Shown: positions 9,656 through 18,259 of the stretch, in pieces
How the letters are laid out: each line of letters opens with the position of its first letter
How positions within the stretch are numbered: the stretch's first letter is position 1
NCBI GenBank assembly: GCA_014379905.1
Contig: JACMKX010000132.1
Location: forward strand, 61,272 to 125,271
Length of the DNA stretch: 64,000 nt
Origin: Ferruginibacter sp.
Lineage (GTDB): Bacteria; Bacteroidota; Bacteroidia; Chitinophagales; Chitinophagaceae
Direction: 5' to 3'
Program-made: the position numbers and the translations under genes
Notes under the pieces: generated by a model
Databases searched by the model: none
Seen by the model: only the letters and a program-made list of their open reading frames with translations
What the model was told of the DNA's origin: nothing

Positions 9656-10072
9656 TTAGAAGAGAAATATCATCAGCATTAACGCAGTATAAATAATGAA
9701 CATGATCCCCATGCTGCGATAAGCCATTTTAAAATGATGCCAGGCCGTATTAAATGCCCGCTGATCGGTGGTTTTGACAGACAGCTGCAATTTAACTGCA
9801 AACCGAAATGTAAAAAGACTGATCACAAAATAAACTGCTCCGGCCATGAGCGCTCCAATAATGGTTCCAATAATATAATTACTGAAAAAAATCTCTTTAT
9901 AACCCAGCAGCATTTTTACAAGTTCAAACCCTGTTTTACCTGTTGTTAATACCGCAAAAAACATCCCCAGTGTGGCAACAAATTTTGCCAACACAGAAGT
10001 TTGATAGAGGTAATTTTTTACTTCGTCATCCACCTGCCAGTCAATGCTAAGTATATCCTGTTGTGTTTCCAT
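9656..10072 (-). CDS. Small membrane protein, DUF5362-like, paralogue 3 of 3
   Basis: This 138-aa protein has three to four hydrophobic helices and is the last of three tandem paralogues. All three share a soluble N-terminus ending just before a helix that starts with a Lys-containing amphipathic turn. They also share a central helix leading into FRFAVKLQLSV-type sequence, a conserved acidic/Thr patch (KTTDQRAFNTA), and a final helix after a MAYR/MVYR motif. Such proteins resemble the DUF5362 family of Bacteroidota and have no known function. It converges on the RDD gene with only 4 bp between the stop codons. Confidence 0.7.
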   Translation of the reverse strand: METQQDILSIDWQVDDEVKNYLYQTSVLAKFVATLGMFFAVLTTGKTGFELVKMLLGYKEIFFSNYIIGTIIGALMAGAVYFVISLFTFRFAVKLQLSVKTTDQRAFNTAWHHFKMAYRSMGIMFIIYTALMLMIFLF

Positions 10073-10087
10073 AAAGTACGATAATTT

Positions 10088-10522
10088 TTACCAGATAAAA
10101 TCTGCAATACTGCCTCCTATAAATAACAGGAAATAAATGCTGAACAAAATAGCCATGACCTTGTAGGTATTCTTTAAATGCCTCATGGATTCCACAAATT
10201 CATACCTGTCTGAAGTATCGACAGCAACCAGCAATTTATTGGCAAACCGGTACATATAGTGAGATAATATAAAGTACGCTACAGCAAATAATAACATTGC
10301 CAGTATTACCATGAAACCCGCTGTACCAGACATTATAAAGCCTGAATTGAGGGCTCCTTCTATACGTCCGCCCAACGTAAATGAAGCAACCAAGGCGATC
10401 CCGGAGAACAGCATTCCTGTTATGGCAATATACTTTGCCCACTTACCCGATTCTTTAAAATGGCTTTCTATCCCTTCATCAATATAGAGATTATTTTGCA
10501 GCAGGTTTCCCGGAGTATCCAT
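10088..10522 (-). CDS. Small membrane protein, DUF5362-like, paralogue 2 of 3
   Basis: This 144-aa membrane protein is the middle member of a tandem paralogue set. It keeps the family pattern: an N-terminal NLYIDEGIESHFKESGKWAK segment, two helices, the motif MYRFANKLLVAVDTSDRYEF, and a last helix after MRHLKNTYKVMAILFSIY. It lies 15 bp from the next copy. The three genes appear co-transcribed on the minus strand. The function is unknown. Confidence 0.7.
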   Translation of the reverse strand: MDTPGNLLQNNLYIDEGIESHFKESGKWAKYIAITGMLFSGIALVASFTLGGRIEGALNSGFIMSGTAGFMVILAMLLFAVAYFILSHYMYRFANKLLVAVDTSDRYEFVESMRHLKNTYKVMAILFSIYFLLFIGGSIADFIW

Positions 10523-10580
10523 CAGTTAGATATTGAATGAGTGAAGAAATGACGGCGCAGCTTCATGCCGCACCAGCCGG

Positions 10581-11030
10581 TTAGCTTGATGCAAACATGG
10601 CAGCGGCTACCGTTACGATAAGTGCCAATGCTAAAATAGCCAGGTAAATAATAACGATAATACCGGTAATGCGATACACCATTTTAAGATTGTAGAGTGA
10701 AGTATTAAAATTCTCCTGGTCGGTAGTTTCTAAAGCTGTTTTCATTTTAGTAGCAAACCGAAACATAAATAATGACAGGGCAAAATAAATAGCGGCTATA
10801 ACCAGGTAGATGATTGAAACCAAAATTCCGGCTCCTCCAAAGATCGGCATACCTCCAGACATTATTTCCATAACGGTTCCTGCAAATAACGCGGCCAGGG
10901 CAATTAATGCAGATAAGATGAAGCCAACAATAGCCAGCAGCTTACCCCACATAGCTATTTCCTTTAAATTGAGGTGAGAAATTGAATCGACCTGTATATC
11001 GGCAGATAACAAATTTTGATTTGGTTCCAT
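10581..11030 (-). CDS. Small membrane protein, DUF5362-like, paralogue 1 of 3
   Basis: I choose the ATG at 11030 (MEPNQNLLSADIQVDS), giving 149 aa, because it aligns with the N-termini of the two downstream paralogues. The upstream in-frame ATG at 11084 would add 18 basic residues and reach into the proS terminator. Visible features are the segment SHLNLKEIAMWGKLLAIVGF, a small-residue-rich second helix, the motif MFRFATKMKTALETTDQENF and a C-terminal helix. It is the promoter-proximal copy of the three. Confidence 0.7.
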   Translation of the reverse strand: MEPNQNLLSADIQVDSISHLNLKEIAMWGKLLAIVGFILSALIALAALFAGTVMEIMSGGMPIFGGAGILVSIIYLVIAAIYFALSLFMFRFATKMKTALETTDQENFNTSLYNLKMVYRITGIIVIIYLAILALALIVTVAAAMFASS

Positions 11031-11083
11031 GGTAGTCCAGTTGTTTTGGTTATAACGAATATTAAACTTTTTTCTTACGTGCA

Positions 11084-11113
11084 CAAAAAAAGAGCATTGA
11101 AATTTCTCAATGC
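11084..11113 (-). terminator. Rho-independent terminator of proS
   Basis: On the minus strand the sequence forms a 7-bp stem, GCATTGA/TCAATGC, around a 6-base loop. A run of seven to eight T follows directly. It starts about 20 bp after the proS stop codon. Confidence 0.8.
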
Positions 11114-11134
11114 CCTTCTATAAAATGATAATAT

Positions 11135-12613
11135 CTAGTATGCTCTTGCAAATAATACTCTTTGCGTACTATTCTTTCCGGTCAGGATGCATTTCCCATC
11201 TTCCGGTTTATTATCAAGGGGTATGCAACGAATAGTGGCCTTGGTAAGCTCTTTTATTTTTTCCTCTGTGTCCGGTGTTCCATCCCAATGAGCAGCAATA
11301 AAACCGCCTTTTTCATCCAGCAATTGTACAAATTCCTCCCAACCATTGGCTTCCCTGATATTTTCGTTGCGGAAAGACAGTGCACGATTATAAATGTTTT
11401 GCTGAATTTCTTCCAGCAATTCCTTAATGTAACCGGCTAGCCCATCCATTGATACAGGTTTCTTTTCTTTAGTATCCCTTCTTGCCAGTTCTACTACATT
11501 GTTTTCCATATCACGTAGACCCATGGCTATGCGCACGGGCACACCTTTTAATTCATGTTCTGCAAATTTCCATCCCGGCCTGGCATTGTCATTGTCATCG
11601 TATTTAACCCTTATGCCCAGTGTTTTCAATTCATCCAAAATGGCTTTTGCCTTTGCATCAATCAGAGGTTTGCTTTCTTCGCCTTTATAAATTGGGACAA
11701 TCACTACCTGCAGCGGAGCAATTTTGGGAGGCATTATTAATCCCTGGTCATCGCTGTGTGCCATTATTAAGGCGCCTATCAAACGGGTAGATACGCCCCA
11801 GGATGTTGCCCATACATAATCCAACGTATTATTTTTATCACTGAATTTAACATCAAACGCTTTGGCAAAATTTTGCCCGAGGAAGTGAGACGTGCCCGCC
11901 TGCAAAGCCTTACCATCCTGCATAAGCGCTTCGATACAATAAGTATCTTCTGCACCGGCAAAGCGCTCATTGGCTGTTTTTATCCCTTTAATTACGGGTA
12001 CTGCCATATATTCCTCCACGAAGGTTGAATAAACATTCAGCATTTTCAAGGTTTCTTCAACCGCCTCTTCCTTTGTTGCATGGGCAGTATGTCCTTCCTG
12101 CCACAAAAATTCTGCAGTGCGAAGAAATAAGCGGGTACGCATTTCCCAGCGAACTACATTGGCCCATTGGTTTATTAAAATAGGCAGATCCCGGTATGAC
12201 TGTATCCAGTCCCTATAGGTGTTCCAGATAATGGCTTCACTCGTTGGCCTCACTATGAGTTCCTCCTCCAGTTTTGCATCCGGATCAACCATTAGTTTAC
12301 CCGGCCTGGATGGATCATTTTTTAAACGGTAATGCGTAACTACGGCACACTCTTTTGCAAATCCTTCTGCGTTTTTCTCTTCTGCCTCAAATAAACTTTT
12401 TGGAACAAATAAAGGAAAATAAGCATTCACATGCCCGGTTTCTTTAAACATTTTATCCAACTGGTCACGCATATTCTCCCATAAGGCATAACCATAAGGC
12501 TTTATTACCATACAACCTTTTACTGCGGAATAGTCTGCCAGCCCACCTTTCAGCACGAGGTCATTGTACCATTGGGAATAATTTTCTGCTCTTGATGTTA
12601 GTTCTTTGCTCAC
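11135..12613 (-). CDS. proS: Prolyl-tRNA synthetase (eukaryote/archaeal-like type)
   Basis: ProRS charges tRNA-Pro with proline in the cytoplasm. The 492-aa length and layout fit the ProS type 3 form without the bacterial editing insertion. Class II motif 2 ([29 protein letters not shown]) and motif 3-like segments are present, and a ProRS-type C-terminal zinc-binding-like domain ends in ...VLFARAY. The anticodon-binding domain begins near [13 protein letters not shown]. It is a single gene with its own terminator just downstream. Confidence 0.95.
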   Translation of the reverse strand: MSKELTSRAENYSQWYNDLVLKGGLADYSAVKGCMVIKPYGYALWENMRDQLDKMFKETGHVNAYFPLFVPKSLFEAEEKNAEGFAKECAVVTHYRLKNDPSRPGKLMVDPDAKLEEELIVRPTSEAIIWNTYRDWIQSYRDLPILINQWANVVRWEMRTRLFLRTAEFLWQEGHTAHATKEEAVEETLKMLNVYSTFVEEYMAVPVIKGIKTANERFAGAEDTYCIEALMQDGKALQAGTSHFLGQNFAKAFDVKFSDKNNTLDYVWATSWGVSTRLIGALIMAHSDDQGLIMPPKIAPLQVVIVPIYKGEESKPLIDAKAKAILDELKTLGIRVKYDDNDNARPGWKFAEHELKGVPVRIAMGLRDMENNVVELARRDTKEKKPVSMDGLAGYIKELLEEIQQNIYNRALSFRNENIREANGWEEFVQLLDEKGGFIAAHWDGTPDTEEKIKELTKATIRCIPLDNKPEDGKCILTGKNSTQRVLFARAY

Positions 12614-12657
12614 TGTTATTTATTTTAAATAAGGGGCACAAAGCTAATTAATTCGAC

Positions 12658-12736
12658 GGTTCAAAAGTTCAACAGTTCAATCTTAGGCTCAAAATTTTGA
12701 ACCCCTGAACCCTTTGAACCTTTGAACTTTTGAACC
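12658..12736. repeat. Intergenic inverted-repeat element, copy 1 (15-bp perfect arms)
   Basis: The left arm at 12658-12672 (GGTTCAAAAGTTCAA) and the right arm at 12722-12736 (TTGAACTTTTGAACC) are perfect reverse complements. The 49 bp between them is itself rich in TTGAAC and GTTCAA words. The same two arms recur at 19763-19850. The element sits between the proS start and the next gene, so it could fold in leader transcripts. Confidence 0.75.
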
Positions 12737-12863
12737 TTCAGTCTTTATGACATCTTTAACATCATTTCCTTCTCCTTGTACGTCTTATCCCAAAATGGGT
12801 CGTAATTTTAACCTTTCGCCGCCCGTTTTATTCTTAACTTTATCACCATTAAATGATAGCGCC

Positions 12864-13505
12864 ATGAGCCTAAAAATTTTACTTATTGCCATCGCATCAG
12901 TTTCCCTTGGAAGCTGTAGTACCGCTTATAAAAGCGGGCAAACACCTGATGATGTTTATTTTTCGCCAGTAAAAGTTGTGGAAGAAAAAAATGAGCAGGA
13001 AGAGGAAAGAAAAGAAGAAAAGGTAGATGCTGAAGATAGAGAAATCCGCATGTCTTCCCGCGACAGGCGCTGGCGCGACTGGAACGATGATTATGATTGC
13101 AGGTACGATCCATACCGCTATGGATATAGTTATGGATATTATTACAATCCGTATTATTATCCTTATCCTGTTTATTCCGGTTATAAATATGTGAATCCAA
13201 AAAATACCACCCCACGTATGGCCAACCTGGCAGGCTATAATCCAAAAACACTGGTAGTGAACAATCCTAAAACAGGAGAAGTGAAATGGGTGAATGCGCC
13301 AAAGGCTTATAACAACAGCAATAGTTCCAAAAATAATGGTGGCGTTGTTAGAAGGATACTTACTTCTGTTGATAATAACTCCAATAACAATAATAGTAAC
13401 ACCAACAGAACGTATACCCCCTCTTCCAGTAACAGTTCGGGCTCTTCTTCCTCAGGTTCCGGTAGTTCAGGCGCGCCTGTATCAAGGCCTGCAAGAGGAA
13501 ATTAA
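12864..13505 (+). CDS. Tyr-rich and Asn/Ser-rich lipoprotein of unknown function
   Basis: The ATG at 12864 opens a lipoprotein signal (MSLKILLIAIASVSLGSC) and gives 213 aa. The frame is open further upstream to 12747, but that extension would precede the signal and is rejected. After CSTAYKSGQTPDDVYFSP there are several low-complexity zones: an acidic/Lys-Glu stretch, a Tyr/Pro-rich block (residues about 85-112), and a C-terminal tail of Asn and Ser. The DDVYFSP motif recurs in Bacteroidota lipoproteins I have seen without known function. It is a single gene with a strong terminator. The role is unknown; a surface-exposed structural lipoprotein is plausible. Confidence 0.75.
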   Translation: MSLKILLIAIASVSLGSCSTAYKSGQTPDDVYFSPVKVVEEKNEQEEERKEEKVDAEDREIRMSSRDRRWRDWNDDYDCRYDPYRYGYSYGYYYNPYYYPYPVYSGYKYVNPKNTTPRMANLAGYNPKTLVVNNPKTGEVKWVNAPKAYNNSNSSKNNGGVVRRILTSVDNNSNNNNSNTNRTYTPSSSNSSGSSSSGSGSSGAPVSRPARGN

Positions 13506-13511
13506 AATATT

Positions 13512-13542
13512 GCCGGCTGTAATTCTTCAGCCGGCTTTTTTT
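13512..13542 (+). terminator. Rho-independent terminator
   Basis: The stem GCCGGCTG/CAGCCGGC (8 bp) with an 8-base loop is followed by TTTTTTT, 6 bp after the lipoprotein stop codon. Confidence 0.9.
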
Positions 13543-13583
13543 GAACCATTATTGAAAGATTATTTACCGTCAATCATTTTACA

Positions 13584-15137
13584 ATGAAAAAATTTATATA
13601 CATTTTTTTACTGTTTCCTGCTGCAAAGAGCTTTGCACAAGTGCCTGAAGATGCTATACGCTTTAGCTTCTATCCACAAAATGGTACAGCCCGCAGCCTG
13701 GCAACAGGTGGTGTGATGGGTTCATTGGGAGGCGATATCACGGCCAACTATGTAAACCCCGCCGGGCTTGGCTTTTACAAAACACGGGAAATTGTTTTAA
13801 CGCCTTCTTTCTCTCTTAATAACCAGCAAGCTACTTTCCGGGATGAAAAAACTACCGAAAAGAAAAATAGTTTTGCTTTTGGACCAATAGGAATTGTAAT
13901 CGGACAAGCGCATCGGTATAATCCAAAAACCAGCAGTGCATTTAGTGTTGCAGTTACGCAAACAGCCAATTTCAATAATCGAATTCACTACAAGGGATTG
14001 AATAACTACACTTCTTTTAGTGAATCCCTTGCAGAAGAGTTTGCAAAAAGTGATTATACTATCGATGAGGTACTGACTACTTTGTCGCCACTGCCCTACA
14101 CTTCTGCCATAGGCTTGCAATCGTATCTTATAGATACAGTAACCATCGGCGGGCAAACAATTGTAAGAGGTGCATCAGAAAATATTCTTGACGAAGGCCA
14201 GGCTGTAGGCCAGGAAATGCTGCGTACATCAAGTGGCGGAATTTATGAAATTGCCCTGAGTGCCGCTTACAATGATAATGATAAATGGTATGTAGGTGGG
14301 GGCATTGGTATTCCGATAGTGAGCTACCGGAGTAATACCACTTTTTCAGAATGGGATACTTCAGCCAATACCATGAATGGATTTAAATCTTTTACGTACA
14401 ATGATAAATTCAGTACTGTAGGCGCTGGTGCAAACTTAAAATTGGGGGTTATCTACAGGCCACAGGATTATATACGTTTTGGTCTGGCCATTCACACCCC
14501 AAGTTTTATGTTTCTAAAAGATGAACACACCGCATCGTTAACCACCACCCTGGAAACGCCTACCGGTCAGGCCGAAACATTTTCAGCCAGCTCATTGCAG
14601 TTTACCAATAACCAGGAGGGCGTGAGTAAATACCTTCAGTTCACCGCATGGAGAGCAATAATAAGTGGTTCTTATGTTTTTCGTGAAATAGAAAATGTAA
14701 AAAAACAGAAAGGCTTTATTTCTGCTGATATTGAATATGTGAACCATCGGGGCAGCAGGTTCAACAGCGATAATGAAGAACCTACTGACGATGAAAAAAC
14801 TTATTACAAAGCACTGAATAATGTAGTAAAAGATATGTATAAAGGGGCTTTCAATTTCCGTGTAGGTGGAGAGTTGAAATTTAATACTATTATGGCGAGA
14901 CTAGGCTTTGGTTATTACAGTAACCCTTACAAAGCCGTGAGTTATAAAGTAAACAAAATGGTTTTAAGTGGCGGATTGGGCTACAGGCACAAAGGAGTTT
15001 TTGTTGACCTTACTTATGCACACCAGATCACCAAACAAGCTGACTTTCCTTACAGGCTCGAAGACAGGCTGGATACATTTGCTGCTACCAAACAAAATCT
15101 TGGGAATGTTATAGCCACAGTGGGTTGGAAATTTTAA
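13584..15137 (+). CDS. FadL/TodX-like outer membrane transport protein
   Basis: This 517-aa protein has a signal peptide ending SFAQ and is predicted to be an outer-membrane beta barrel. The N-terminal plug-like segment SLATGGVMGSLGGDITANYV and NPAGLGFYKT resemble the NPAG motif of FadL family long-chain fatty acid and hydrocarbon channels. Alternating amphipathic strands run to the end, which is the aromatic GWKF. It likely moves hydrophobic substrates across the outer membrane, but the substrate cannot be read from sequence. It is a single gene with a terminator immediately after it. Confidence 0.78.
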   Translation: MKKFIYIFLLFPAAKSFAQVPEDAIRFSFYPQNGTARSLATGGVMGSLGGDITANYVNPAGLGFYKTREIVLTPSFSLNNQQATFRDEKTTEKKNSFAFGPIGIVIGQAHRYNPKTSSAFSVAVTQTANFNNRIHYKGLNNYTSFSESLAEEFAKSDYTIDEVLTTLSPLPYTSAIGLQSYLIDTVTIGGQTIVRGASENILDEGQAVGQEMLRTSSGGIYEIALSAAYNDNDKWYVGGGIGIPIVSYRSNTTFSEWDTSANTMNGFKSFTYNDKFSTVGAGANLKLGVIYRPQDYIRFGLAIHTPSFMFLKDEHTASLTTTLETPTGQAETFSASSLQFTNNQEGVSKYLQFTAWRAIISGSYVFREIENVKKQKGFISADIEYVNHRGSRFNSDNEEPTDDEKTYYKALNNVVKDMYKGAFNFRVGGELKFNTIMARLGFGYYSNPYKAVSYKVNKMVLSGGLGYRHKGVFVDLTYAHQITKQADFPYRLEDRLDTFAATKQNLGNVIATVGWKF

Positions 15138-15182
15138 AATTTTTTTGAAGGATAAAAACAGAAATAAAGTAACATACATACA

Positions 15183-15219
15183 AAAATGATCCGGTAGAAA
15201 ATGCAGGATCATTTTTTTT
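15183..15219 (+). terminator. Rho-independent terminator
   Basis: The stem AAAATGATCC/GGATCATTTT with a 13-base loop continues into a run of T (15212-15219). It lies 45 bp after the FadL-like gene. Confidence 0.85.
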
Positions 15220-15659
15220 GCACCATAGTTAACCCCCTACTGATACTATCATCTGTTGCATTCATCCATTTTATATCAGGATCTTTTTTAACTCGGTTGG
15301 GCCTTTATTTTCCTGGAAATTACCTGACATGTATTTTCAATTAGGTATTTTGAGAAATTTTGAAATATTATTGTTATATTACGATAATGAAAACTATCTC
15401 GAATACTCGAATACTCAAATACTCGAATACTCGAATACTCGAATACTCGAATACCCGAATACCAGTATACCCTAATGTGTGCCTTTCACTGTAAAATTCC
15501 CTCTCCCCCTTCCGTCAAGGTATCAAAACTGTTATCCATACAATTATTTGAAAAGCATATTAAACTAGTTTGGCTTCATATTAGTTTTTTTCACCCACCA
15601 AACGCAATTCTTCTAAATAATGACACGAAACAAATAAACTATCATATAAAAATATTAAA
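15220..15659. other. Gene-free stretch between FadL-like and Cys-rich genes
   Basis: No convincing coding frame is present. The only clear structure is the 8-bp tandem repeat at 15400-15471. The stretch is AT-rich, especially in the 60 bp before the next start codon. Confidence 0.6.
15400..15471. repeat. 8-bp tandem repeat (CGAATACT), nine units
   Basis: Nine consecutive 8-bp units are visible: CGAATACT in units 1, 2 and 4-6, CAAATACT in unit 3, CGAATACC in units 7-8, and AGTATACC last. The gradual decay toward one end is typical of slippage-prone tandem repeats. It lies about 190 bp upstream of the Cys-rich secreted protein gene, within possible reach of its promoter. Confidence 0.9.
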
Positions 15660-16373
15660 ATGAAAAATTTACTCTTTTTTGCGATCGTAATTTGTAGTTG
15701 CAGTAAAGCGCAATTAACTACAAAAGCAATAAAAAATAACTTTGGCGAACCTTTATTTCAAGAATTTAAAGGAAATGTGGTGCTGAAGAAAACCACCAAT
15801 AACTCCATTTTGCTTTTTATTGATTCAGCAAATAGCAATAGCGGAAAGTTTAATACGGCCATACTTTTGGAATCAGACAAAGCATTCTCATCATTGGATA
15901 TTGAGAATGGTGAATATGAAATTTATATTCCCAAGTCGAGGAGAAATTTAGTAATTAGCAGCTTGGATAAAAATTTAGTTTTGCACATTGGCTTGTTTGA
16001 TGACGAAGAAAAAATTAGAAACATCAGTAAAAAATTTGAGATAGCAATTAAGCAACAAACCTATTTAGGTTATGGCCTTTCGTACATGAAAAGTCATTGG
16101 GATAAAAAATTAGTAAGCGAGGCCAAAGTGCAATCTTCCGATGATATTTTAGTAAATACAGATATTCATTTATTAGAAAAAGGCATTACCTCCAATTCTG
16201 TTCCAGCTGTAACTTGTCATTCTGGAGGGGCTGGATCTTCATCCTGCAGTGTTGAAGAGGGATTTCCTACTACTCAGGTCTGTTCAGTGAGTTGTAATGC
16301 AGGTTATTTTGCATGTTGTAACACTAGTACCTTTAAATGTAAGTGTTACGTTAATGGTACCGCTGAAAATTAA
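15660..16373 (+). CDS. Secreted protein with Cys-rich C-terminal module, unknown family
   Basis: This 237-aa protein starts with a short signal peptide (MKNLLFFAIVICSCSKAQ), which could be a lipoprotein or a plain secretion signal. The middle 150 residues are Lys/Asn/Ile-rich. The C-terminal 45 residues hold eight cysteines in the order C-x9-C-x11-C-x3-C-x6-CC-x6-C-x-C, with the block CNAGYFACC at the centre. The even number suggests four disulfides after export. Base composition is clearly more AT-rich than in neighbouring genes, which hints at acquisition. The terminator that follows marks it as a stand-alone gene. I do not recognise the family. Confidence 0.75.
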   Translation: MKNLLFFAIVICSCSKAQLTTKAIKNNFGEPLFQEFKGNVVLKKTTNNSILLFIDSANSNSGKFNTAILLESDKAFSSLDIENGEYEIYIPKSRRNLVISSLDKNLVLHIGLFDDEEKIRNISKKFEIAIKQQTYLGYGLSYMKSHWDKKLVSEAKVQSSDDILVNTDIHLLEKGITSNSVPAVTCHSGGAGSSSCSVEEGFPTTQVCSVSCNAGYFACCNTSTFKCKCYVNGTAEN

Positions 16374-16384
16374 CAGCACTGGCG

Positions 16385-16423
16385 AAAATGTAGCCTGCAA
16401 TCAGATTGCAGGTTACATTTTTT
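16385..16423 (+). terminator. Long-stem rho-independent terminator
   Basis: A near-perfect stem of about 17 bp (AAAATGTAGCCTGCAAT with ATTGCAGGTTACATTTT) and a tiny loop is followed by T residues, 12 bp after the Cys-rich gene. Its symmetry means it could work in both directions and also serve miaA on the other strand. Confidence 0.88.
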
Positions 16424-16512
16424 CATATACGTTTGAACTAATTATTATAAGTAGTTCTTTAGCTATTGATCCCCAACTGGCGGTGACTACTGAAGTACCC
16501 CTACGGGTATAA

Positions 16513-17436
16513 CTATCGACCTGGAGTATCATGCATATTATCAATTTGTATTATCAGGTCCTGAATCCTGATTTTATCTGCCATATCAAACCAGGTAATT
16601 TCTCCATCTTTTTTAAACCAGGTAAGCTGCCGTTTAGCATAATGCCTGGAATTTTGTTTAATCAGTTCCACAGCCTTCTCGAATGAAATAAAACCTTCCA
16701 GGTAATCAAACAATTCCCGGTAACCCACTGTTTGCAAGGCATTCCGGTCTTTAAAGGGTAAAACAGTTTTGACTTCTGCCAGTAATCCGTCTTCTATCAT
16801 TATATCTACCCGCCGGTTGATCCTTTCATATAAAACCGGCCTCGGCAATTCCATTCCTATTTTGATAATATTAAATACCCGCTGCTTTTTTTGTTTCGCT
16901 TGAAAAGAGATAATAGATTGCCCGGTGCCGGCTTTTACTTCCAGCGCACGCATCATTCGCTGGGGATTTTGCATTTCTCCTTTATCTGCATAAAGGAGGT
17001 CAGTGGTTTTTAATTGTTGTTGCAGCCATTCAATACCATTACACTGGTATTGTTGTTTAATATTATTCCTGAGTGATGCCTCTATAGTTGGAATCTGGTC
17101 AAGTCCCTCGCAAAAAGCTTTTATGTAGAGCCCGGTTCCGCCAACCATGACTGCAATATCCCTCTTTATAAAAATTTCATTTACACAATTCAATGCATAA
17201 TTTTCGTAATCAGCGGCAGAAATATCCTGCTGAATAGAATGAGAAGCAATAAAATGATGAGGAACAGCATTGAGTTCTTCGGCTGAAGGCCTGGCTACGC
17301 CGATGTTTAATTCTTTGTAACATTGCCGGCTATCTGCAGATATAATTTCAGTGGAAAAATATTTGGCCAACTGTATAGCCATGGCCGTTTTACCTACTGC
17401 TGTTGGACCGGCAATTATAATGCAGGTTTTGTTCAT
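16513..17436 (-). CDS. miaA: tRNA dimethylallyltransferase MiaA
   Basis: MiaA prenylates adenosine 37 of tRNAs that read UNN codons. The 307-aa protein has P-loop GPTAVGKT (residues 9-16), the substrate block ISADSRQCYKELNIGVARPS, GGTGLYIKAFCEGLD, and the C-terminal HYAKRQLTWFKKD motif. The length is normal. It is a single gene, convergent with the Cys-rich secreted gene. Confidence 0.95.
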   Translation of the reverse strand: MNKTCIIIAGPTAVGKTAMAIQLAKYFSTEIISADSRQCYKELNIGVARPSAEELNAVPHHFIASHSIQQDISAADYENYALNCVNEIFIKRDIAVMVGGTGLYIKAFCEGLDQIPTIEASLRNNIKQQYQCNGIEWLQQQLKTTDLLYADKGEMQNPQRMMRALEVKAGTGQSIISFQAKQKKQRVFNIIKIGMELPRPVLYERINRRVDIMIEDGLLAEVKTVLPFKDRNALQTVGYRELFDYLEGFISFEKAVELIKQNSRHYAKRQLTWFKKDGEITWFDMADKIRIQDLIIQIDNMHDTPGR

Positions 17437-17598
17437 ATCGTTGGGGCTTGTACAGAGCCTTTTTTAATGGATACTTGTAAAATTGATAATGAATAATTTT
17501 TCCAGTGGATTTATAATCAGGAAATTGATATTCCAAAATAAATAAACGACATTGAGCCGCCTTCATTAACCATTATCCATTCACTATTATCCATTATT

Positions 17599-18180
17599 CT
17601 AAAATCCGTCGTTCGCATCATTTCCGTCATCGCCTGCTTCTTCAGTTTCATCGGCCACACTTTCACCATCTTCATTTTCCTGGCCAAAGCCATCACGCAT
17701 GGCCTCGGGTTGCAGGTCGTATTTTTCTTCCATTTCGGCGAGGCGTTTATCAACCAACCCTTTTGTGCCGTATTGAGACGGTGCCAGGCCCTCCGTACGC
17801 ACACAAACCGGGTAACTGAGTTTTGCATTTTCCTCTTTATCAATATTGATCAACTCGATCATAAAATGCCAGTTCTTATTAAAATCGTATTCGTATATAA
17901 ATCGCTGATTGGGATTTGTTACTTCGCTTGCCAATGCAACTTCACTCATAATGAGTGGTTCTGCCTTATATTCCTTCTCATACTTTTCGAGCGATATTTC
18001 ACGGCCCCTCAACCAGTTCTCATTACTTCTGTAAAAAGTAGCTTTATGTTTATTGTCAAATTCATAACTTTTAAGAATGGCATCGTGCAGTTCCTTAAAA
18101 GTTTGTGTATGACGGATCGCTACATCACGGTAAATACTCTCGTCTTCTTCCCAATATGTTCTGAATTTTAAAATTGCCAT
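17599..18180 (-). CDS. Plasmid pRiA4b ORF-3-like (TnpR passenger family) protein
   Basis: This 193-aa protein matches the pRiA4_ORF3-like family by the N-terminal strand-helix pattern (FKELHDAILKSYEFDNKHKATFY), the central YEYDFNKNWHFMIELI block and the later KLSYPVCVRTEGLAPSQYG segment. The last 45 residues are strongly acidic. The family was first seen as a passenger of IS1096-like elements, but in Bacteroidota it is common as a chromosomal gene with unknown function. No transposase lies next to it here. It sits between miaA and cca on the same strand. The 160 bp downstream contains repeated ATTATCCATT words. Confidence 0.82.
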   Translation of the reverse strand: MAILKFRTYWEEDESIYRDVAIRHTQTFKELHDAILKSYEFDNKHKATFYRSNENWLRGREISLEKYEKEYKAEPLIMSEVALASEVTNPNQRFIYEYDFNKNWHFMIELINIDKEENAKLSYPVCVRTEGLAPSQYGTKGLVDKRLAEMEEKYDLQPEAMRDGFGQENEDGESVADETEEAGDDGNDANDGF

Positions 18181-18215
18181 GGTATAAAGTTAACGATTTT
18201 TATATTAGATGGATA

Positions 18216-18253
18216 ATGCCGGATGCTGGATACCGGGTACCAGGATCCGGCAT
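18216..18253. repeat. Intergenic hairpin, ATGCCGGAT/ATCCGGCAT arms
   Basis: Perfect 9-bp arms at 18216-18224 and 18245-18253 enclose an inner near-palindrome (CTGG-A-TACC / GGTACCAG). The hairpin starts 7 bp past the cca stop on the minus strand. It lacks a T run, so it may protect the 3' end of the transcript or be a degenerate repeat rather than an intrinsic terminator. Confidence 0.65.
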
Positions 18254-18259
18254 CCGGTA

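Noticed and set aside
12747..12863. N-terminal extension of the Tyr-rich lipoprotein
   Set aside because: It would place 39 residues before a clean lipoprotein signal peptide.
17599..18180. Insertion sequence suggested by the pRiA4b ORF-3 (IS1096 passenger) match
   Set aside because: No transposase, terminal inverted repeats or target duplication were seen, and the family is common as a plain chromosomal gene.
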